A stretch of DNA of 6,798 bases from Phycisphaerales bacterium (lineage in GTDB: Bacteria; Planctomycetota; Phycisphaerae; Phycisphaerales; UBA1924), in assembly GCA_030680655.1 (NCBI GenBank), contig JAUXUZ010000074.1:1-6798 (forward strand), written 5' to 3'. Shown in pieces: positions 1-6,293 of this stretch (the stretch's first letter is position 1; every line of letters starts with the position of its first letter). A program made the position numbers and the translations under genes. The notes under the pieces were generated by a model, which had not been told where the DNA came from, ran no database searches, and saw nothing but the letters and a program-made list of their open reading frames with translations.

Positions 1-1
1 C

Positions 2-295
2 AACGTCAACACCGCCACCGCCGCCGACGGGGTCTATGCGCTCCGCCAGATCCAGGCCCAGAAGCCGGACCTGATCCTGCTCGACGTCATGATGCCGCGG
101 ATGAGCGGCTTCCAGCTCGCGCAGAAGCTCAAGGCCGATGCGGCGCTCAAGGACATTCCCATCATCATGGTGACGGCGCTGGGTGAAGAGAGCGACGTGG
201 AGCGCGCCCGCGACCTGGGGATTGGTGACTTTGTCACCAAGCCGGTGAACAAGGTTGATCTGCTCAACCGCGTGCGGGCGCACCTGTCCAAGTGA
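2..295 (+). CDS. Response regulator receiver domain, C-terminal part (5' end outside window)
   Basis: The gene enters from the left edge; 97 residues are visible before the TGA at 293-295. The fold is a CheY-like receiver that takes phosphate from a histidine kinase. Visible marks are the phosphoacceptor Asp in LLDVMMPRMSG (visible residue 28, codon 83-85), the switch Thr in MVTAL, and the conserved Lys in VTKPVN near the end of beta-5, followed by the last helix (LLNRVRAHLSK). The first ~25-30 residues, including the acidic Mg-binding pair, lie outside the window. The protein stops right after the receiver, so no output domain follows. It is either a single-domain CheY/DivK-like regulator or a larger protein ending in a receiver; the window cannot decide. 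It converges on the transporter gene at 442-1248. Confidence 0.93.
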   Translation, partial: NVNTATAADGVYALRQIQAQKPDLILLDVMMPRMSGFQLAQKLKADAALKDIPIIMVTALGEESDVERARDLGIGDFVTKPVNKVDLLNRVRAHLSK

Positions 296-324
296 TCGCA
301 CGCGATCGACCGGCGCGCTGATTC

Positions 325-353
325 GGTCGACTGGAATGACGATTCAGTCGACC
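325..353. terminator. Perfect 9-bp inverted repeat between convergent genes, possible bidirectional terminator
   Basis: GGTCGACTG (325-333) and CAGTCGACC (345-353) are perfect reverse complements separated by 11 nt. The same arms also lie in an imperfect direct repeat, GATTCGGTCGACT (320-332) and GATTCAGTCGACC (341-353). It sits 30 bp after the receiver stop and 89 bp after the transporter stop. There is no T-tract on either side, so classic intrinsic termination is uncertain. The rest of the 296-441 gap shows no gene. Confidence 0.4.
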
Positions 354-441
354 TCGCGGACGGCCGAAATCCATGGAAACCCGTGTAGGGCTTCGGGATC
401 GACGACGGATGCCCGGCGGCGCGGGAGCGGAGCCACCGCGC

Positions 442-1248
442 TTATCGCGCGAACGCCCGCCACGCCAGCCGCCCCGCGACCAGCAGCAGCAGCACCGCCA
501 GGGCGCGGACGATCGCGGCGGGGGGTGTCTTCGTGCTGAGCTTCGCGCCGAACTGTGCCCCGATCACCGCGCCGGCCGCGAGCGCAAGCGCGACGGGCCA
601 GTACCCATCGAGCGAGCCCTTGAAGAGGTGAACGGCCGTGACGTTGAGGGCGGCGATGGCAAGGATGAACTGGCTGGTCGCGGTGGCGCGGTGGACCGCG
701 AAGGAGAGGATGAAGACCATCACCGGCACGTGGAAGACGCCGCCGCCAATCCCACCCATCGCGGCGGCGACGCCGACGAGGAGGCTGATGGCCGAGCCGA
801 CGAGGAGCCCCTTGAGCGGGACACTCTGCGCGAGGTTCCCCTCAGCCGCGAGCTTCGCCTCGCGCTGCTTGAGCTTCTCGCGGCCGCCCAGCACGAGCAT
901 CAGCGTCGCGCCCAGGGCCATCAACGCGGCCAGGAAGGCCTCGAAGAACCCGACCGAGATGCGGGTGGTGAGCCATGCGCCCAGCGTGGTGCCCGGGAGC
1001 GTGGCGAGCGCGAAGACCACGCCGGTGCGGTAGTCGATCCGACCCGGCTTCATCCGCGCGTAGCTGATCGTGCCGCTGAGACTGTTGGCGAGGATCGCGA
1101 AGAACGAGACCGCGGTGATCTGCGCCGGAGTTGCGCCGGGGTAGCAGGCGAAGAGCACCGGCACCATGATGAACCCGCCGCCGACGCCGATGAGCGTGCC
1201 GATCAGCCCCACGGCCACACCCAGCGCGAGAAAGAGGGCGATCGTCAC
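442..1248 (-). CDS. TSUP / TauE-SafE family membrane transporter
   Basis: This is a polytopic inner-membrane protein of the TSUP (TauE/SafE) family, whose members move sulfite, sulfonates or other small sulfur or organic anions. The substrate here cannot be read. The two family half-repeats are visible: LIGVGGGFIMVPVLF near the N-terminus and GGIGGGVFHVPVMVF in the second half. Alternating hydrophobic segments suggest about eight helices, with one charged loop (REKLKQREAKLAAEGN) between the halves. The reading frame extends upstream to 1350, but that part overlaps the divergent fumarase and gives a non-membrane, Arg-rich start. I chose GTG at 1248 (VTIALFLALGVAVG), giving 268 aa, a normal TSUP length and a hydrophobic first helix. 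No clear Shine-Dalgarno precedes it; TACGCT lies 5 nt upstream. The stop is TAA. Confidence 0.88.
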   Translation of the reverse strand: MTIALFLALGVAVGLIGTLIGVGGGFIMVPVLFACYPGATPAQITAVSFFAILANSLSGTISYARMKPGRIDYRTGVVFALATLPGTTLGAWLTTRISVGFFEAFLAALMALGATLMLVLGGREKLKQREAKLAAEGNLAQSVPLKGLLVGSAISLLVGVAAAMGGIGGGVFHVPVMVFILSFAVHRATATSQFILAIAALNVTAVHLFKGSLDGYWPVALALAAGAVIGAQFGAKLSTKTPPAAIVRALAVLLLLVAGRLAWRAFAR

Positions 1249-1281
1249 GGCCCAGCGTAGGAAGAGCGTCCACCGCCGTTC

Positions 1282-1287
1282 TATGCT
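1282..1287 (+). promoter_or_regulatory. Candidate -10 box of fumarase gene (leaderless type)
   Basis: TATGCT ends 7 nt before the ATG at 1295, which would place the transcript start at or next to the start codon. No convincing -35 box is seen about 17 nt upstream. There is no Shine-Dalgarno close to the ATG; AGGAAGAG at 1259-1266 is too far away. Confidence 0.35.
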
Positions 1288-1294
1288 CGGCCCT

Positions 1295-2809
<1,515 letters not shown>

Positions 2810-2819
2810 AGCGAAAGGA

Positions 2820-2850
2820 CCAAATGGCAAAGGGCCAAAGGGCCAAATGA
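2820..2850. repeat. CAAATGGC/GGGCCAAA intergenic repeat, copy A
   Basis: A short array of related units: CCAAATGGC (2820-2828), GGGCCAAA (2832-2839) and GGGCCAAATGA (2840-2850). A second version of the same motif lies at 3876-3920. Read on the minus strand, both directly follow the terminator hairpin of a PEP-CTERM-like gene and begin TTCATTTGGC or nearly so. Function is unknown. Confidence 0.65.
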
Positions 2851-2882
2851 AGAGGCCCCGGGCGCGTGCGCTCGGGGCCTTG
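2851..2882. terminator. Bidirectional hairpin terminator between fumarase and PEP-CTERM-like gene
   Basis: AGGCCCCG (2853-2860) pairs with CGGGGCCT (2873-2880); wobble and Watson-Crick pairs extend the stem to about 11 bp. On the minus strand it is followed by TCTTCATTT, and on the plus strand by TTGGTCTTGATT. It lies 32 bp past the stop of the minus gene and about 43 bp past the fumarase stop, so it probably serves both convergent genes. Confidence 0.7.
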
Positions 2883-2912
2883 GTCTTGATTGGGGCAGAG
2901 GCCAGGCCGCGG

Positions 2913-3719
2913 CTAGGCCCGGCGGCGGCGGGTGGAGGCGAGGAGGCCCATGCCCAGCAGCGCGGCTGCGCCCGGGGTGGGGATGGCCGAGAAGCTGACA
3001 TCATCCAGCGCGAGGCCGTGGTCGTTGCTGGGGTCGTTGTTGTCCCACCAGCGCATCACCAGATACGAGCCGGCGGGGATCGTCGCCGTGACCGTCTGCG
3101 AGATGGCGGTGCGGTTGGCCGCCGCGTTGCCGTCGAGCGCTGCGGCGGTGGTGCCAGTGGCGATCGGGCTGGTGAAGTTGAGCGCTGGTACCGCGGTGTA
3201 GCCGGTGAGGTAGTTGGCGGTGGCCTCCGTCGCGGTGGGGAGGCTGCTCAGGACCGTGTAGTCAAAGACCAGCGACTGGGCGGCGTTGGGGCTCGGGGCG
3301 CCGTTGCGCCACTGCTCGCCCGTGAACGCGAGCGTGAAGCTGGTGAGGTCGAAAGTGTTGTTGTTCTGGACTACCAGCAGGATCACTGACTCAAAGCTCG
3401 CCGAGCCGAGGCTTCCCAGGGCGCGGTCGGTCGATGCCGCCGAGCCGTAGGACATCAGCCCGCCGCTGTTGCCGCTACCGGTGTCGATGCGCTGCACGAT
3501 GACGGAGTTGCTCGTCGGCTCGCGGATGGTGTTGGAACCCGCCGACGAGCCGAAGCTGAACCAGCCCAGCAGCGTGGAGTTGTTCGCCCACGGCGCGGTT
3601 GAACCGGAGTTGGCGAGCGTGGTAAAGTCCTGCGTGTAGGTGCCGGTTGTGTAGGTCACCTGCGCCAACGCGGTGGCCGCGCTGCCACAGAGTGCAAACA
3701 GAGCGATCGATAGCTTCAT
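2913..3719 (-). CDS. Secreted PEP-CTERM-like protein (DHGLALDDVSF type), function unknown
   Basis: The 268-aa exported protein begins with a Sec-type signal peptide (MKLSIALFALCGSAATALAQ, residues 1-20, cleavage likely after ALA-Q or nearby). The mature part is rich in Ser, Thr, Gly and Asn and looks like a beta-sandwich. It carries marks common in one group of PEP-CTERM or surface proteins: PWANNSTLLGW (43-53), RALGSLGS (99-106), FTGEQWRNG (132-140), ALDGNAAANRTAIS (194-207) and RWWDNNDPSNDHGLALDDVSF (223-243, part of it). It ends IPTP (246-249), a short hydrophobic helix and RRRRA, the layout of exosortase sorting tails, with PTP in place of PEP. The frame is open to 3962, but ATG at 3719 gives the signal peptide and has AGGAG 10 nt upstream. 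It is probably anchored or processed at the cell surface; the ligand or role is not known. Confidence 0.88.
   Translation of the reverse strand: MKLSIALFALCGSAATALAQVTYTTGTYTQDFTTLANSGSTAPWANNSTLLGWFSFGSSAGSNTIREPTSNSVIVQRIDTGSGNSGGLMSYGSAASTDRALGSLGSASFESVILLVVQNNNTFDLTSFTLAFTGEQWRNGAPSPNAAQSLVFDYTVLSSLPTATEATANYLTGYTAVPALNFTSPIATGTTAAALDGNAAANRTAISQTVTATIPAGSYLVMRWWDNNDPSNDHGLALDDVSFSAIPTPGAAALLGMGLLASTRRRRA
2916..2987 (-). repeat. PEP-CTERM-like tail-coding segment, copy 1 (67/72 identical to 3993-4064)
   Basis: These 72 bp encode the last 24 residues of the gene, from the Ala before IPTP to the final RRRRA. They differ from copy 2 at only five positions: two synonymous, three changing an amino acid (Gly/Ser, Leu/Met, Thr/Ala). 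Similarity stops abruptly upstream, in the body of the protein. Confidence 0.85.
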
Positions 3720-3803
3720 GGGTCTCTCTCTCCTGCTGGTCCAACCTCTCGGCGGACACGGTTCCCGCCGACCGGCCCTGCCAATGAGGGCCGCCATCGG
3801 CGC
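3720..3803 (-). promoter_or_regulatory. Structured 5' leader of PEP-CTERM-like gene, copy 1
   Basis: In the predicted transcript, hairpin 1 is CGGCCCT-CATTGGC-AGGGCCG (3793-3773): a perfect 7-bp stem with a 7-nt loop. One nucleotide later, hairpin 2 is TCGGCGG-GAACCGTGT-CCGCCGA (3771-3749), also 7 bp, presenting AACCGTG (3763-3757) in its loop. AGGAG (3734-3730) follows, 10 nt before the ATG. The leader of the neighbouring gene at 4671-4752 shares hairpin 1, the AACCGTG and their spacing, with compensatory changes in the stem. Whether it acts in RNA stability, translation or protein sensing is not visible. Confidence 0.6.
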
Positions 3804-3809
3804 GGCTAG

Positions 3810-3837
3810 AGCATACATGAATCCAAGATAAATGCAA
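3810..3837 (-). promoter_or_regulatory. Sigma-70-like promoter of PEP-CTERM-like gene, copy 1
   Basis: On the minus strand, TTGCAT (3837-3832), a 16-nt spacer and TATGCT (3815-3810). The expected transcript start is near 3803, giving a leader of about 84 nt. The -35 box resembles that of the neighbouring gene (TTGCAC). Confidence 0.55.
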
Positions 3838-3875
3838 GCGGGATAGCGACTGATTCTGGAGTGTGCGGGGGCGGG

Positions 3876-3920
3876 GCAAATGGCAAGCAGCAAATGGCCA
3901 GAGGGCCAAGTGCCAAATGA
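3876..3920. repeat. CAAATGGC/GGCCAAGTGCC intergenic repeat, copy B
   Basis: Related units are CAAATGGC (3877-3884), CAAATGGCC (3891-3899) and GGCCAAGTGCCAAATGA (3904-3920). It has the same word set, and the same place after a terminator hairpin, as the copy at 2820-2850. It lies between the promoter of the downstream gene and the terminator of the upstream gene. Confidence 0.65.
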
Positions 3921-3948
3921 AAAACGCCCCGGGCCGAGGCCCGGGGCG
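3918..3948 (-). terminator. Intrinsic terminator of PEP-CTERM-like gene, copy 2
   Basis: CGCCCCGGGC (3925-3934) pairs with GCCCGGGGCG (3939-3948), a perfect 10-bp GC stem with a 4-nt loop. On the minus strand it is followed directly by TTTTTCATTT. It starts 41 bp after the stop codon at 3990. This is a strong rho-independent terminator and should separate the two PEP-CTERM-like genes into individual transcripts. Confidence 0.85.
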
Positions 3949-3989
3949 GGGAGGAACTGCACTCACTCAATCTGAATCAGCGGCCGCGA

Positions 3990-4670
3990 TCAGGCCCGGC
4001 GGCGGCGGGCGGAGGCGAGGAGGCCCATGCCCATCAGCGCAGCTGCGCTGGGGGTGGGGATGGCGGCCGCGTTGATCTGGAAGTTGTCGAGGCGGTTGTT
4101 GCCGGAGCTGCTGGTGGCACCGGAGAAGGTCAGTCGGAACGTGGCCGATGCAACACCGTCGAGGGCGTTGATCGCAGTGAGGTCATAGGTGACGAGGAAG
4201 AACGTGGTGGTGGTGGCGCTGTACGCGGCACCGAAGTCGGTGAAGTTCACACCGTCGGTTGACCAGGCGAACTGCACGATGCTGAAGCCGGTTGAGGTGC
4301 CGCGGGTGGCGTAGGTGATGACCGGGTTCTCGAAGCCCGTGAGGCTTGCGTTGAACGTGACCGAGCCGCCGTTGCCCGGGAACGGCGCTGCCGAACCGCC
4401 AGAGATGAGGCTCAACGATGCGCCGGCGACGTCCGCGCCGTATGCGTTGATTGTCGAGCCCGCAAAGTCATCAATGTTGCCGTTCCAGCCGGCAAGGCTC
4501 GCGGTGCCAGAGCCGTCGGTCGCGGCGATGCTGGTGATGCCCAGCGCAACGGGTGTGCCCGCGGTGCCGATCGCCGGGATGTTGTTAAAGCTCCAGCTGG
4601 CGATCAGGTCGGCCTGAGCAGCGCCCGCGAGCGAAGCAATGGCCAATGCAGCAAATACAGTCGTCTTCAT
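3990..4670 (-). CDS. Secreted PEP-CTERM-like protein, function unknown
   Basis: The 226-aa exported protein has a signal peptide, MKTTVFAALAIASLAGAAQA (1-20), with an AQA-D cleavage site. The mature body (DLIASWSFNN onward) is a Gly/Ser/Thr-rich beta-strand protein of the kind common in PEP-CTERM proteins. Typical segments are FSIVQFAWSTDGVNFTDFG (129-147), ATFRLTFSGATSSSGNNRLDNFQI (176-199, in part) and a near-absence of Cys. The C-terminus is IPTP (204-207), a short hydrophobic helix and RRRRA, almost identical to the neighbour's tail, while the bodies share no obvious similarity. The start at 4670 is supported by the signal peptide, by AGGAG at 4683-4679 and by a good promoter upstream. 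Likely fate is exosortase-type sorting at the cell surface. No enzymatic motif is seen. Confidence 0.9.
   Translation of the reverse strand: MKTTVFAALAIASLAGAAQADLIASWSFNNIPAIGTAGTPVALGITSIAATDGSGTASLAGWNGNIDDFAGSTINAYGADVAGASLSLISGGSAAPFPGNGGSVTFNASLTGFENPVITYATRGTSTGFSIVQFAWSTDGVNFTDFGAAYSATTTTFFLVTYDLTAINALDGVASATFRLTFSGATSSSGNNRLDNFQINAAAIPTPSAAALMGMGLLASARRRRA
3993..4064 (-). repeat. PEP-CTERM-like tail-coding segment, copy 2
   Basis: Second copy of the 72-bp tail-coding DNA described at 2916-2987, with five differences. Identity extends to synonymous positions (22 of 24 codons show no synonymous change), which is more than protein-level selection alone would easily maintain. Confidence 0.85.
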
Positions 4671-4752
4671 GGGACTCTCTCCTCTAGGCCCATCAATGCG
4701 AGGGGCACGGTTGGTGTTGATCGGTTCTGCCGGTGAGAACCGCGTTCAACGT
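4671..4752 (-). promoter_or_regulatory. Structured 5' leader of PEP-CTERM-like gene, copy 2
   Basis: In the transcript, hairpin 1 is CGGTTCT-CACCGGC-AGAACCG (4742-4722), a perfect 7-bp stem with a 7-nt loop. AACCGTG (4712-4706) follows after 9 nt, and AGGAG (4683-4679) lies 8 nt before the ATG. ATCAA (4721-4717) and TTGAT (4696-4692) could form a weaker second stem enclosing AACCGTG. Compared with copy 1, stem positions 4-5 change from CC/GG to UU/AA on both sides. Confidence 0.6.
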
Positions 4753-4758
4753 CAATGG

Positions 4759-4787
4759 ACTATACCGGACGATTCCGCCCCGTGCAA
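4759..4787 (-). promoter_or_regulatory. Sigma-70-like promoter of PEP-CTERM-like gene, copy 2
   Basis: On the minus strand, TTGCAC (4787-4782), a 17-nt spacer and TATAGT (4764-4759), a close match to the housekeeping consensus and unusually AT-rich for this window. The expected start is near 4752. Confidence 0.7.
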
Positions 4788-4906
4788 CCCCTCCAGACCG
4801 TGTTTTGGGTGGGAAATGTCGCGAACTGCCGGAAAGGGCTTGATTTTCGGGAAATCGGCCAGTGCGAAGCTTCGGTGAGGCCGGCGATCCGAAGGAGGGT
4901 GCGTGC
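4788..4906. other. Non-coding stretch upstream of divergent PEP-CTERM-like gene and thyX
   Basis: I see no gene here. It is less GC-rich than the surroundings in 4800-4860. The only structure noted is a 6-bp inverted repeat, CTTCGG (4870-4875) and CCGAAG (4889-4894), around a GC-rich 13-nt loop, possibly an operator or weak hairpin. Together with the G-rich tract that follows, it fills the gap between the two divergent genes. Confidence 0.4.
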
Positions 4907-4991
4907 GGGCTGGGGTGTGGGGGGCCAGGTGTGGGGGGCTCGGGGTGGGGGCTCGGGGTGGGGGGTTGGGGTGCGGGGGGCAGGAGTGGGG
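4907..4991 (+). repeat. G-rich degenerate tandem tract, potential G-quadruplex
   Basis: Ten runs of four to six G occur on the plus strand within 85 bp (4912-4915, 4919-4924, 4933-4938, 4942-4945, 4947-4951, 4955-4958, 4960-4965, 4968-4971, 4975-4980, 4988-4991). They are separated by short linkers of mostly T, C and G. A perfect 13-bp tandem, CTCGGGGTGGGGG, lies at 4939-4951 and 4952-4964. All six frames give low-complexity Gly/Trp/Val or Pro/His/Thr peptides, so it is not coding. It ends 35 bp before the thyX ATG. Confidence 0.8.
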
Positions 4992-5014
4992 TGGTGATCC
5001 CGACCGCTTCCGCG

Positions 5015-5020
5015 TATTCT
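5015..5020 (+). promoter_or_regulatory. Candidate -10 box of thyX (leaderless type)
   Basis: TATTCT ends 6 nt before the ATG at 5027, and no Shine-Dalgarno lies between. No good -35 box is seen; the expected position falls at the downstream edge of the G-rich tract. Confidence 0.35.
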
Positions 5021-5026
5021 GCTGCC

Positions 5027-6046
5027 ATGAGCGAGATCGCGCCTTCCATCTCCAATCCGTCGACCGAACAGCCCCTCACGGGCCCCGCCAAGCCGGTGGC
5101 GGTCGAGGCCGCCCAGCCGGGCAGCCGCTCGGGCAAGCCGGTGCACCGTTACAGCGTTGAGGGGGGCAAGGAGGGGCAAGTCGATGTCATGCACGGCGAT
5201 GCGCGGCGCGAGATCAAGGTGCTCGACCACGGGTTCGTGGCGCTGGTGGATGCGATGCCGCGGCTGGTGCCCACGGGGCAGACCGCCGACCAGGCGATCG
5301 TGCAGGCGGCGCGGGTGTCGTACGGGCACGGGACCAAGCAGGTGAGCGAGGACCGCGGGCTCATCCGCTACCTGCTGCGCCACCGGCACACCACGCCGTT
5401 TGAGATGGTGGAGTTCAAGTTCCACATCGCGATGCCGATCTTCATCGCGCGCCAGTGGATCCGCCACCGCACCGCCAACGTCAACGAATACTCCGGGCGC
5501 TACTCGGTGATGCCCGACAAGTTCTACCGGCCCACCATGGAGCAGGTGCGCAAACAGAGCAGTGCCAACCGCCAGGGGGGCGAGCAGACGTTCGACACCG
5601 GCGGCGGCGGCGACGAGGCCGCGACGGCGGAGGCGTTCATCCAGTTCCTCGCCGACAGCGAGAAGCTCTACGAGCGGTACATCGGCCTGACGGAGAAGGG
5701 TGTCAGCCGCGAGCTGGCGCGGATCGGCCTGCCTGTGAGCCTCTACACGCAGTGGTACTGGAAGATCGACCTGCACAACCTGCTCCACTTCCTCTCGCTG
5801 CGGATGGATGCGCACGCGCAGGAGGAGATCCAGCTCTACTCGCGCGCGATGTACGACCTCATCCAGCCGATCGTGCCCGTCACGATGGAGGCCTGGCACG
5901 ACTACGCGCTGGAGTCGCTGCGGTTGACGCGCCTGGAGATCGAGGCGGTGAAGGATGCCGCGGCGGGCGGGAGCGGCAACCTCAAGTGCGACAACAAACG
6001 CGAGCAGGCCGAGTGGGCCGCCAAGCGCGCGAAGCTGGGGCTCTGA
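5027..6046 (+). CDS. thyX: Flavin-dependent thymidylate synthase ThyX
   Basis: ThyX makes dTMP from dUMP using methylene-tetrahydrofolate as carbon donor and NADPH through bound FAD, acting as a homotetramer in the cytosol. It replaces the ThyA/dihydrofolate reductase route. The diagnostic RHRx7S motif is intact: RHRTANVNEYS (residues 146-156), within IFIARQWIRHR. Other family marks are LLRHRHTTPFEMVEFKF (116-132), ARIGLPVSLYTQWYWKIDLHNLLHFLSLR (231-259, in part) and HAQEEIQLYSRAM (263-275). At 339 aa it is longer than most ThyX (about 220-300). The extra length is a Pro/Ser/Ala-rich N-terminal stretch of about 55 residues and a charged C-terminus. ATG at 5189 (MHGDARREIKVLDHG) is an alternative start with AAGGAGGGG at 5168-5176. 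It is monocistronic: the flanking genes are divergent or separated by a repeat. Confidence 0.95.
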   Translation: MSEIAPSISNPSTEQPLTGPAKPVAVEAAQPGSRSGKPVHRYSVEGGKEGQVDVMHGDARREIKVLDHGFVALVDAMPRLVPTGQTADQAIVQAARVSYGHGTKQVSEDRGLIRYLLRHRHTTPFEMVEFKFHIAMPIFIARQWIRHRTANVNEYSGRYSVMPDKFYRPTMEQVRKQSSANRQGGEQTFDTGGGGDEAATAEAFIQFLADSEKLYERYIGLTEKGVSRELARIGLPVSLYTQWYWKIDLHNLLHFLSLRMDAHAQEEIQLYSRAMYDLIQPIVPVTMEAWHDYALESLRLTRLEIEAVKDAAAGGSGNLKCDNKREQAEWAAKRAKLGL

Positions 6047-6085
6047 CAAGCTACGGCTTTGCTCATGCGTTGATGCCAAGGCGGG

Positions 6086-6165
6086 GCCACGGATGAACAC
6101 GGATCGGCACGGATAAGGCAGGACGATTCTGTCCTCATCCGTATTCATCCGCGAGAATTCGTGGC
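6086..6165. repeat. Dispersed-type inverted repeat (CCACGGATGAACACGGAT family)
   Basis: CGGATGAACACGGAT (6090-6104) and ATCCGTATTCATCCG (6137-6151) are inverted copies with 14/15 matches. Outer GCCAC (6086-6090) and GTGGC (6161-6165) also pair, with a 9-nt bulge (6152-6160), and a small inner hairpin AGGAC/GTCCT (6120-6124, 6131-6135) caps the structure. CACGGAT also recurs at 6108-6114. From memory, words like these recur in intergenic DNA of many environmental bacteria, including planctomycetes. Function is unknown; it may also act as the thyX terminator. The rest of the 6047-6293 gap holds no gene. Confidence 0.75.
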
Positions 6166-6219
6166 TGGTTCCCCCGTTTGGATGCAGGAATCACGCGTGT
6201 AAGCCGCGACGGTTTCGGC

Positions 6220-6225
6220 TATCCT
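6220..6225 (+). promoter_or_regulatory. Weak candidate -10 box for the Tricorn-like protease gene
   Basis: TATCCT fits TANNNT and lies about 70 nt before the GTG start. No clear -35 box accompanies it. Confidence 0.25.
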
Positions 6226-6293
6226 GCGCATCTGTCCACTGCCCCCACCTCGTGCGCGTGACCAACCGAACCACATCCAATCAGGAACTACCC

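Noticed and set aside
373..1260. 295-aa plus-strand open frame opposite the transporter
   Set aside because: It is a highly charged Arg/Glu/Asp/Gly shadow of a membrane protein gene; the minus-strand frame has clear TSUP motifs and helices.
1166..1294. Upstream extension of fumarase to ATG 1166
   Set aside because: The extra 43 residues overlap the divergent transporter, have no family similarity and are preceded by no plausible start signals.
3720..3962. Upstream extension of the first PEP-CTERM-like gene to 3962
   Set aside because: It would bury the signal peptide, and the stretch contains the promoter, leader hairpins and intergenic repeat.
4693..5136. 147-aa Pro-rich minus-strand frame over the G-rich tract
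   Set aside because: It is the direct translation of a degenerate G/C tandem repeat, without signals or domain content.
4760..6148. 462-aa minus-strand open frame across thyX
   Set aside because: It is antisense to thyX, rich in Leu/Arg/His with no recognisable domain, and runs through the G-rich repeat as Pro/His/Thr sequence.
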